Assembly: GCA_036378375.1 (NCBI GenBank)
Contig: DASUWQ010000101.1
Coordinates: 1 to 8,056, forward strand
Direction of reading: 5' to 3'
Length of the DNA: 8,056 nt
Origin: JAFAVN01 sp036378375
Lineage (GTDB): Bacteria > Verrucomicrobiota > Verrucomicrobiia > Chthoniobacterales > JAFAMB01
Positions 1-5,033 of the stretch are shown here, piece by piece. Positions within the stretch are counted from its first letter, which is position 1, and each line of letters begins with the position of its first letter. The notes beneath the pieces are model-generated. The model saw only the letters and a program-made list of their open reading frames with translations, was not told the DNA's origin and did not search any database. The position numbers were made by a program, and so were the translations under genes.

Positions 1-189
1 ACTGGGCAGGCGGATTACTTGCCAAGCCTCCTCGTTGGTAACTGCTTGCTTTAGCCGACCAAACGCGCCGCTGCTCGCAAAAAAGAATGTTCCTTGTCCG
101 AATTGCACCCGCGCAGCGGGTTGGAGATGCTGAAGGGGCGATAGAACTGTTGCGTCTGGGGCGAACGTTGATCTAGCAAACCATCCATA
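1..189 (-). other. possible partial or degenerate coding stretch running off the left edge
   Basis: On the minus strand a reading frame of 63 codons stays open from just after a TGA (190-192) to the window edge. The translation has a protein-like composition, with stretches such as TFAPDATVLSPLQHLQPAAR and VQFGQGTFFFASSGAFGRLK. It has no ATG; the only plausible start is the GTG of the VQFGQ segment. No family is recognised. It could be the 5' part of a gene that lies mostly outside the window, a decayed gene, or chance. The other frames here are short or broken by stops. Confidence 0.25.
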
Positions 190-201
190 TCACCTCGTCT
201 T

Positions 202-255
202 CCGCCCTTTCAGGGCGGGTTCTATTCTGCCCAGTACCCGGGTTGAAATCCCGGG
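202..255. repeat. two small intergenic hairpins (REP-like)
   Basis: Two adjacent stem-loops are visible. The first is a perfect 7-bp stem, CCGCCCT (202-208) with AGGGCGG (212-218), closed by TTC. The second is CCCGGG (237-242) with CCCGGG (250-255) around a 7-nt loop. A weaker relative of the 'CCTTTCAGG' hairpin follows near 270-280. They lie downstream of the BMP gene and upstream of whatever lies to the left. They look like dispersed palindromic intergenic repeats. A terminator role is possible, but no T-tract follows in either orientation. Confidence 0.6.
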
Positions 256-297
256 CTGAGTCCTGTTGTCCTTTCAGGATAGAAGCCTAGCAACCCC

Positions 298-393
298 GGT
301 AGGGACGAGCTCCCGCTCGTCCGCTTTATGGACCGGGGCATTACGCACAGCCGGATAGTATAGCGAACCGGACGAGCAGACCTCGTCCCTACC
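298..393. repeat. BIME-like pair of inverted REP elements
   Basis: The left unit is GTAG followed by the perfect 8-bp hairpin GGACGAGC (303-310), TCCC, GCTCGTCC (315-322). The right unit is its mirror: GGACGAG (370-376), loop CAGAC, CTCGTCC (382-388), then CTAC. The outer 12 bases, 298-309 and 382-393, are perfect reverse complements, and so are 315-323 and 369-377. A GTAG-type tetranucleotide next to a short palindrome, in paired inverted units, is the hallmark of REP/BIME elements mobilised by RAYT (TnpA-REP) transposases. No RAYT is present in the window. The right unit ends 2 nt from the stop codon of the BMP gene, so it would form the 3' end of that transcript. Confidence 0.75.
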
Positions 394-395
394 GC

Positions 396-1457
396 TTAGA
401 TCCCGCCTCGGGCATCGTCCTTGGTGACGCTGACCTTCAATTCGCCGGACGCGAACTTCTTTTTCACCGCTTGTATCTCATCCACGACGTTTTGCGGTAT
501 GGCTGGGTTCAACTCTTTGTCCTTTGCGTACAGCAACTCCGCGCCGGTACATCCTTTCGAGTTCAGACCGTAGAGCTCGAATTTCCCACCTAAAGTCCCG
601 GCTTTTGCTTCATCTCCGGCGGCCGCATACATGTCTCCCCATTTTTCGACGATATTCGTCAAAACCGTGTCCGGTGCAATAGCGGTGTCTTCAACTGACC
701 GGCCATTAGCATGGATCCCTTTTTCTTTTGCCGCTTGAATAATGCCGAGCTGGCCGGCATTCAGTTTTCCGCTGAGGTAATCCGCGCCCCATGCGATTAG
801 CGAGAGAGCTGCTTCTTTAGCCGCTGCCGCGTCCTCCATATCTTGAACGTAAATCACCTTTACCTGGATATCCGGGTTGACACTTTTAGCGCCTTTCCGA
901 TAAGCGCCTACCTGCGCGACCACATTGGGAAGTCCCTCCAGACCATTGACCGACCCGATCTTGCCTGTCTTGCTCATGCGGGCGGCCATTACCCCGATCA
1001 GGTAACCAAACTGGGTATTATCAAAGTCGATTGAGGCGACGTTTTTTCCGAAGCCGGCGTTGCCGGACCCCACAATAAAAGTGGTCTTGGGGAATTTAAC
1101 GCCCACCAACTGCATCGGAGAAAGGAACCGGCCCGTATGCCCGATGATCAGGGTATAACCTTTGCGGGCATAATCTTGAAGCGCCTGCGCCATATCCGCC
1201 GGTTGCACGTTTTCCGAATAAGCGACGTCCCAACCTTTTTCCTTCAAACTCAAGACGCCGGCGTAGCCTTGGGCGTTCCAACTTTGGTCATTAATACTTC
1301 CGGGAAGCAGCACGGCCGCCTTATCCTGCGCCGACGCACCCAGCGGCGCCAAGCTCATCGCTAATGCACAAGACAGAACGGCAACGAACCGGGGTCGCTC
1401 TGATTCCGTCGATCGCCAAACTCCCTTTTTTATATCAAGCACACGTATTCTGATCAT
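396..1457 (-). CDS. BMP-family (PnrA/Med-like) ABC transporter substrate-binding protein
   Basis: This 353-residue protein belongs to the Bmp family (PF02608) of periplasmic binding proteins, whose known members bind purine nucleosides or riboflavin. Residues 24-43 form a hydrophobic signal segment ending in ASA, so cleavage before Q44 is likely. C30 has a poor lipobox (VLSC), so a secreted rather than lipid-anchored form is favoured. The mature protein opens with AAVLLPGSINDQSWNAQGY (47-65), the family's conserved ligand-binding start. It continues with GYTLIIGHTG (100-109), FIVGSGNAG (127-135), ASIDFDNTQFGYLIGVMAA (141-159) and KIGSVNGLEG (166-175). Length is normal for the family. The n-region of 23 residues is long, but no better start is seen; GTG at codon 6 is an alternative. 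There is no Shine-Dalgarno sequence. The permease and ATPase genes usually found beside it are absent on the visible side, so it is an orphan here. The ligand cannot be assigned. Confidence 0.9.
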   Translation of the reverse strand: MIRIRVLDIKKGVWRSTESERPRFVAVLSCALAMSLAPLGASAQDKAAVLLPGSINDQSWNAQGYAGVLSLKEKGWDVAYSENVQPADMAQALQDYARKGYTLIIGHTGRFLSPMQLVGVKFPKTTFIVGSGNAGFGKNVASIDFDNTQFGYLIGVMAARMSKTGKIGSVNGLEGLPNVVAQVGAYRKGAKSVNPDIQVKVIYVQDMEDAAAAKEAALSLIAWGADYLSGKLNAGQLGIIQAAKEKGIHANGRSVEDTAIAPDTVLTNIVEKWGDMYAAAGDEAKAGTLGGKFELYGLNSKGCTGAELLYAKDKELNPAIPQNVVDEIQAVKKKFASGELKVSVTKDDARGGI

Positions 1458-1843
1458 TCGTATTTCGGTTAGTGTTCACTCACACCGCGGCCGGACCAAG
1501 CCAGAAGAGCCCAGCAGCGTCTTACTATCTATCGGGAGGGTTGGCTTTAGAGATCCCGACAAATTGGGAGGGTCAGCGGGATCTCCGGCAGGAAGCGTAG
1601 CCGGACAGTAAGAAAATGCATCCAAAAATTAGCGAGAAAGGAAGATGAAAACCAAATTTCACACAGAGACACAGAGGGCACGGTCAGACTCCGAGAAAAA
1701 CGATCGATTTTTAATGGTCCCTCCCGGTCAACCCCGATCTATAAACCCAAATGGAGATCCAGCCCCGAGAGCAGTTCTTAGTCCTTTTATGTGCGTAAAT
1801 CTGCGTTCATCTGCGGTTGAGAGGTTTTGTGTCCCTTCTCGGC
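1458..1843. other. gene-free interval with dispersed repeats
   Basis: This 386-nt gap between two minus-strand genes should hold the promoter of the BMP gene, but I see no convincing -35/-10 pair. It contains an 8-bp inverted repeat, GAGATCCC (1550-1557) with GGGATCTC (1578-1585). It also has a 'CACAGAGACACAGAGG'-type dispersed repeat (1651-1683) and a 10-nt tandem, ATCTGCGTTC then ATCTGCGGTT (about 1799-1818). A plus-strand open frame at 1645-1866 is read through these repeats, has no protein-like features, and is not counted as a gene. Confidence 0.6.
1651..1683 (+). repeat. dispersed 'CACAGAGAC-CAGAGG' intergenic repeat, copy 1
   Basis: The stretch starts ACCAAATTTC and continues with CACAGAGACACAGAGG. 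A second copy on the same strand at 7857-7883 starts ACCAAATTC and continues with CACAGAGACGCAGAGG. The copies differ by a few bases and lie about 6.2 kb apart. Similar sequences are, to my knowledge, common in intergenic DNA of Verrucomicrobiota and Planctomycetota. The function is unknown. Confidence 0.55.
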
Positions 1844-1871
1844 AACCGCAAACCGCTAACTGCTGACCTCT
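1844..1871. repeat. degenerate heptanucleotide tandem array over the 3' end of the potassium channel gene
   Basis: Four contiguous 7-nt units run AACCGCA, AACCGCT, AACTGCT, GACCTCT. The array covers the last codons and the stop codon of the channel gene (stop at 1856-1858, minus strand); the TAG arises within the array. It keeps the same 7-nt period as the arrays elsewhere in the window, with a different sequence. Confidence 0.55.
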
Positions 1872-2734
1872 TCGGTGTCGTGGATTCGACTGTAGTCAAC
1901 CGCGAACCGGCCTTTGCCATGTTCCGTGTAGATCTCGACAAATCGCCGGTTCCAGAGAATCTCATCGTGGGAATAGTCGACCGCGCTTTGTATTGGGGCT
2001 GGAATCACCGTGTCGATACAGACAATGGAAGCCAAAATCCGGGTATCATTCTTTTTCAGATCCTCGGCCGTCAACCTATACAATGGGCTGGTTTCATCGA
2101 TTCGATGGCGGATGGTTAGCGCGGCTGGAAACGCGATCAGACGATCGAAATCGAGCTTTAACGTATAAAAACGCCGGACGTCCGGCTCTTCCTTGGTGGC
2201 CTCGCTTCGAATCAGCATCACTCTAAATTCGGCTTCCACCATTGCGTGATGCCGCAGGTTGGCCACCCGAAACATCAAATTGGGTACGCCGTCGAACGGT
2301 CCTATAATCGGAGACTTACTGAAAAGGATCCTGGCCGTTGGACGGGAAAATCTGACAAAAATTAAGCCAGTCACGACGGCCATACCGAACATACCGACGA
2401 TGATCTCCAGTGTGGCGATGATGTGCCCGTATAAGCTGTCCGGATACATATGGCCATAGCCGACCGTAGCCAGGGTCTCAACACTGAAGAAAAAAGCGTC
2501 GAGAAAGGAACCGGGAGGTAATTCAGCGATGCTTTTTCCACCAGCCCAATATAGCGCCGCAAAGAATACGTTGATCAGCACGTAAGTGCCAAAGATCAGC
2601 CCGGCGAATTGAGGCCAAGTTAACGTGAGAATCGAATGATAAGCATCGCGCCAGTCATATCTCTCTGCATTCAGTTTCAGAAATTCGAGATGGCCGGCCT
2701 TAACTGAGATCGGGGCATTACGGAGCTTTTTCAT
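1856..2734 (-). CDS. KirBac-type inward-rectifier potassium channel
   Basis: This is a tetrameric inner-membrane K+ channel of the Kir family, 292 residues from the chosen start. In order it has an amphipathic slide-helix region ending DWRDAYHSILTLTWP (about 27-41) and outer helix TM1 (about 43-63). The pore helix and filter follow as FFFSVETLATVGYG (81-94), with the K+ signature TVGYG at 90-94. Inner helix TM2 spans about 105-127, followed by the Kir hallmark FVRFSRPTARILFS (126-139) and a beta-rich cytoplasmic domain. That domain contains HRIDETSPLY (210-219), DEILWNRRFV (257-266) and the C-terminal VDYSRIHDTE, all closely matching KirBac1.1-type channels. The first in-frame ATG is at 2866, but those 44 extra residues are read from a palindromic repeat. 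The ATG at 2734 (MKKLRN) gives a normal N-terminus. No Shine-Dalgarno sequence is present at either. The stop codon lies in a heptamer array. What gates it cannot be read from the sequence. Confidence 0.95.
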   Translation of the reverse strand: MKKLRNAPISVKAGHLEFLKLNAERYDWRDAYHSILTLTWPQFAGLIFGTYVLINVFFAALYWAGGKSIAELPPGSFLDAFFFSVETLATVGYGHMYPDSLYGHIIATLEIIVGMFGMAVVTGLIFVRFSRPTARILFSKSPIIGPFDGVPNLMFRVANLRHHAMVEAEFRVMLIRSEATKEEPDVRRFYTLKLDFDRLIAFPAALTIRHRIDETSPLYRLTAEDLKKNDTRILASIVCIDTVIPAPIQSAVDYSHDEILWNRRFVEIYTEHGKGRFAVDYSRIHDTEEVSS

Positions 2735-2846
2735 GACAGGTGCACGGAATGTTCTGTGGAAACTAAAACCGTAGCCAGGCACGTACTGCCTGGAAACCGA
2801 AAATGCGGAGGTGTTTAATCCAGAGGGCATAGTCAGCTGACGGACC

Positions 2847-3067
2847 AGCTCCGTTAGGAGCGGCATCTTTATAGAAACGACACGAAGCGAAATCGCCGAG
2901 CGCTCCGCAGGAGCGGCATTTGGTCGGCATCAAAGGAAAGCGTCTCAGATGTTCGCAATGCACTGCAAACCGGTGCGTGAAATCTGCTCGCGAATATGTC
3001 GCTCCTACGGAGCTAGACAGATATTTGGTAGCTGGATTCTCTATAAAGATTTCGCTCCTACGGAGCT
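2847..3067. repeat. nested palindromic cluster (order A-B-B'-A'), copy 1
   Basis: Four related units, each containing a small hairpin of the form GCTCC-GTA-GGAGC, are arranged as two inverted pairs. Unit A (2847-2875) begins AGCTCCGTTAGGAGC and ends ATCTTTATAG. Unit B (about 2900-2920) begins GCGCTCCGCAGGAGC. Then come B' (2996-3014) and A' (3041-3067), which read on the minus strand as AGCTCCGTAGGAGCGACAT and as AGCTCCGTAGGAGC plus GAAATCTTTATAG. The left units have diverged (a T insertion and substitutions); the right units match copy 2 at 4617-4796 exactly. One left-arm substitution turns GATTTC into GATGCC on the minus strand, creating the spurious upstream ATG of the channel gene. The cluster sits between the divergent channel gene and small membrane-protein gene, where their promoters should lie. 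Confidence 0.8.
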
Positions 3068-3129
3068 TGGCTGCGAGACAAAACCCCTCTCGAGATGCTC
3101 ATCGACAGATCTAACTTACCTAACCTCAA

Positions 3130-3450
3130 ATGCGCGGTAAGTTCCTCGCCCTACCCCCTTGCGACTCACCTCATACGGCCGTATCCTACGGGACAGCATT
3201 GGCTTCAATTTATCTTACTTTTCTTCGGAAGTGTGGGTTGATACTAGCAAATGGGATCGGTAGTATTATCTGTCTGGGAACGGCCAGCGTGGTTGCAGGT
3301 CTCTTATACGGTGAAACGAGTACGCCACGCGCGTTCTTTCTGCTTTTTCTCATCCTCTCGTTCCTATTCGGCGGCTTTTATTTGTTCATCCGCTGTCTGA
3401 AGGTAATCTCCCCACACCGACGTCACCGGATCTATCCGCCCAAAGAGTAA
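3130..3450 (+). CDS. small two-helix membrane protein of unknown function
   Basis: The 106-residue frame encodes two likely transmembrane helices, about 36-60 (GLILANGIGSIICLGTASVV and following) and about 67-88 (RAFFLLFLILSFLFGGFYLF). They are joined by a short loop, GETSTP. The C-terminal tail is basic (SPHRRHRIYPPKE). R33/K34 before helix 1 and the basic tail fit the positive-inside rule for a hairpin with both ends in the cytoplasm. No family is recognised. The start is uncertain: the ATG at 3130 has no ribosome binding site, and residues 1-25 look less protein-like than the rest, so a TTG or later start is possible. The stop is 1 nt before a heptamer array. The hydrophobic pattern argues that the frame is real. 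Confidence 0.6.
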   Translation: MRGKFLALPPCDSPHTAVSYGTALASIYLTFLRKCGLILANGIGSIICLGTASVVAGLLYGETSTPRAFFLLFLILSFLFGGFYLFIRCLKVISPHRRHRIYPPKE

Positions 3451-3451
3451 T

Positions 3452-3571
3452 AAGTTTTAGGTTATAGGTTTTAAGTTTTAGGTTGCCTGACAACGAAATC
3501 GCGCGAGAAGAGCTCGCGGACGGTATACCAACCTGGAACTTAGAACTTAAAACCTAAAACCTTTAACTCTC
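3452..3571. repeat. inverted pair of AT-rich heptamer arrays with a central hairpin
   Basis: The left array (3452-3486) has five 7-nt units of the form A(A/G)GTT(T/A)T. The right array (3530-3571) has six units of the form AAC(C/T)TNN, the complementary sense. AGGTTTTAAGTT (3466-3477) and AACTTAAAACCT (3544-3555) are perfect complements. Between the arms is a GC-rich hairpin, CGCGAG (3502-3507), loop AAGAG, CTCGCG (3513-3518). The left array starts 1 nt after the small membrane-protein gene and the right one ends 1 nt before the epimerase ATG. The whole intergenic space is therefore this structure. It replaces any Shine-Dalgarno sequence and could act as a terminator or 5' structure. Confidence 0.75.
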
Positions 3572-3572
3572 T

Positions 3573-4544
3573 ATGCTCATCGTGGTAATCGGAGGAACGG
3601 GGCACATTGGAACCTATCTCATCCCTCGGTTGGTGGCGGCGCGCCATCAAGTGATCTTGGTCAGCCGGGGCGAACGAAGACCGTATCAGTCGCACCCAGC
3701 CTGGCGGTCTGTTCGACGGGTTAAAGTGGATCGGGAAGCAGCCGAACGAAGTGGGAGTTTTGGACGGCAGATCGCGGAGTTAAATGCGGATGTTGTGATC
3801 GATCTTATTTGTTTCACGCTAAAAAGCGCGAAACAACTGGTCACCGCGTTAAACGGAAGAATTCAGCATTTCCTGCACTGCGGAACGATCTGGGTCCATG
3901 GCCCAAGTGTGCAAGTACCCACGACCGAGGAACAACCGCGCCGACCCTTTGGCGAGTATGGGATACAAAAGGCCGCCATCGAAGCTTACCTCCTGGAGGA
4001 GGCGCGCACACACGATTTCCCGGTAACGATTCTGCACCCTGGACACATTGTAGGTCCGGGGTGGAACCCATTAAACCCGGCGGGGCATTTCAATCCGGCG
4101 GTATTTAAAACATTGGCTCAAGGCGAACAGCTGTCTCTCCCGAATCTCGGACTGGAGACGATACACCACGTTCACGCGTATGACGTCGCTCAAGCATTTT
4201 GCCAAGCCCTGATTAACCGGGGAGCCGCCATCGGAGAAAGTTTTCATGTGGTCTCGCCTGCGGCCCTCTCACTGCGAGGCTATGCGGAAGAGATTGCCGC
4301 GCAATTCGGCCGCGAAGCCAATCTCAAGTTCCAATCCTGGGAACAATGGAAAGAAACCGTTTCTCCGGAAGAAGCCGCAGCTACCTGGGACCACATCGCG
4401 CATAGCCCAAATTGTAGTATCGCGAAGGCCCAACGACTTATCGATTACCAACCGAGATATTCGTCGCTGGAAGCCGTGGCAGACGCGATTGCCGGATGGG
4501 ATCTTGAAGGTGAGACGCGTGCCCTCGAACCCGGTGAAAGGTGA
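3573..4544 (+). CDS. NAD-dependent epimerase/dehydratase (extended SDR)
   Basis: This 323-residue extended short-chain dehydrogenase has an N-terminal Rossmann fold. The nucleotide-binding GGTGHIG is at 7-13, directly after the first strand MLIVVI. ILVSRGERR (28-36) ends strand 2, where an arginine could favour NADP. DVVIDLICF (73-81) follows. Catalytic residues fit the YxxxK motif at Y129-K133 (YGIQK), with T105 of HCGTIWVHG as the likely Ser/Thr. LHPGHIVGPG (154-163) is the conserved post-catalytic strand of sugar-nucleotide epimerase-like enzymes, and HHVHAYDVAQAF (198-209) matches the family's later motif. The substrate cannot be assigned. The start is firm because it falls exactly before the first beta strand, yet no ribosome binding site exists: the preceding 42 nt are a heptamer array. 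The last residues (about TRALEPGER) and the TGA stop come from a repeat element, so the original C-terminus may have been replaced. Confidence 0.88.
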   Translation: MLIVVIGGTGHIGTYLIPRLVAARHQVILVSRGERRPYQSHPAWRSVRRVKVDREAAERSGSFGRQIAELNADVVIDLICFTLKSAKQLVTALNGRIQHFLHCGTIWVHGPSVQVPTTEEQPRRPFGEYGIQKAAIEAYLLEEARTHDFPVTILHPGHIVGPGWNPLNPAGHFNPAVFKTLAQGEQLSLPNLGLETIHHVHAYDVAQAFCQALINRGAAIGESFHVVSPAALSLRGYAEEIAAQFGREANLKFQSWEQWKETVSPEEAAATWDHIAHSPNCSIAKAQRLIDYQPRYSSLEAVADAIAGWDLEGETRALEPGER

Positions 4545-4567
4545 TTGGTGATTGGTGATTGGTGGAC
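4507..4567 (+). repeat. modular heptamer element, inverted partner of 4942-5027
   Basis: The order is AAGGTGAGACG (4507-4517), core CCCTCGAACCCGGTG (4522-4536), then heptamers GGTGAAA, three GGTGATT and GGTGGAC (4533-4567). AAGGTGAGACG is the perfect reverse complement of 5017-5027, and the core is the perfect reverse complement of 4991-5005. The element overlaps the last 12 or so codons of the epimerase, and its GGTGATT array supplies the TGA stop (4542-4544). Confidence 0.8.
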
Positions 4568-4616
4568 CGCAGCTGCCACCATGGCGAATCATGCCTTGAT
4601 TCAGGAGCTGATGCGC

Positions 4617-4796
4617 AGCTCCGTAGGAGCGAAATCTTTATAGCTGGCGGTGCAAAAAAGGGGGTCAGCTCCGTAGGAGCGACATCTAAGAGGGCGCGGC
4701 GTCGGTCAAGTTACGTTCCGAGCTAGATGTCGCTCCTACGGAGCTGCCACGTTTTTTTCGCGCAGCTAGCTATAAAGATTTCGCTCCTACGGAGCT
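4617..4796. repeat. nested palindromic cluster (order A-B-B'-A'), copy 2
   Basis: Outer arms A (4617-4645) and A' (4768-4796) are perfect 29-nt inverted repeats; A begins AGCTCCGTAGGAGC and continues GAAATCTTTATAGCT. Inner arms B (4667-4688) and B' (4724-4745) are perfect 22-nt inverted repeats beginning AGCTCCGTAGGAGC and continuing GACATCTA. Each unit also folds locally (GCTCC-GTA-GGAGC). The spacers between A and B and between B' and A' are diverged complements holding an A-run and a T-run. The 35-nt centre (4689-4723) is unique. DNA this symmetric could extrude as a cruciform, and RNA from either strand would make a long stem. No reading frame of note crosses it. It lies in the 489-nt gap between the epimerase and sulfur-enzyme genes. 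Confidence 0.92.
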
Positions 4797-4906
4797 AATC
4801 ATTGCTCGGCTGGATCAGAGAGCATGACTTGATGCTTTCCAGCCCCGCGGCTGCGCGATTTTGCGTCTGCATCTTCCAGCTTTTATCTCGTCTCCTACGC
4901 GTGCAT

Positions 4907-4942
4907 GGGTTACCTTCGTAACCCCGGCAGCCGCTTGGCTGC
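4907..4942. repeat. two adjacent tetraloop hairpins
   Basis: GGGTTAC (4907-4913), CTTC, GTAACCC (4918-4924) is a perfect 7-bp hairpin. GCAGCC (4927-4932), GCTT, GGCTGC (4937-4942) is a perfect 6-bp hairpin. The second recurs as GCAGCCGCTTGGCGGC at 6941-6956, again directly before a CACCAAT array, so it is part of the same mobile or duplicated module. Confidence 0.7.
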
Positions 4943-5027
4943 ACCAATCACCAATCACCAATCACCAATCACCTTTCACCTTTCACCAATCACCGGGTTC
5001 GAGGGTACGCCTCTCTCGTCTCACCTT
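4942..5027 (-). repeat. CACCAAT heptamer array plus core, upstream of the sulfur enzyme
   Basis: Eight contiguous 7-nt units (4942-4997) consist of four CACCAAT, two CACCTTT, one CACCAAT and CACCGGG. The core GGGTTCGAGGG (4995-5005) and the end CGTCTCACCTT (5017-5027) follow. It is the inverted partner of 4507-4567 and a direct partner of 6956-7018. Read on the plus strand, CACCAAT repeats are free of stop codons and encode the 7-residue period HQSPITN. That is why an open frame appears to begin at 4905; the real gene starts at 5034, 6 nt past the element. Confidence 0.85.
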
Positions 5028-5033
5028 CAGAGT

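Noticed and set aside
202..255. rho-independent terminator of the BMP gene
   Set aside because: The hairpins are real, but no T-tract follows on the minus-strand transcript, and the BIME lies between them and the stop codon.
843..1364. plus-strand frames opposite the BMP gene
   Set aside because: They are antisense shadows with no recognisable domain and no initiation signals.
1645..1866. plus-strand open frame of 73 codons
   Set aside because: It is read through dispersed repeats, has low-complexity composition with no motif, and overlaps the end of the channel gene antisense.
3809..4592. further open frames inside the epimerase gene on both strands
   Set aside because: They are out-of-frame shadows of a clear SDR gene; the minus-strand frame at 4269-4592 begins in the heptamer element.
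4942..4997. CRISPR array
   Set aside because: The repeats are contiguous 7-nt units with no spacers, and no cas gene is present.
4991..5010. tRNA T-arm (GGGTTCGAGGG resembles a T-loop)
   Set aside because: There is no acceptor stem, anticodon arm or D-arm around it, and the same core recurs as GGGTTCCAGG between heptamer arrays, so it is a repeat module.
4507..5027. complete insertion sequence
   Set aside because: Inverted ends are present, but there is no transposase, no fragment of one, and no visible target-site duplication.
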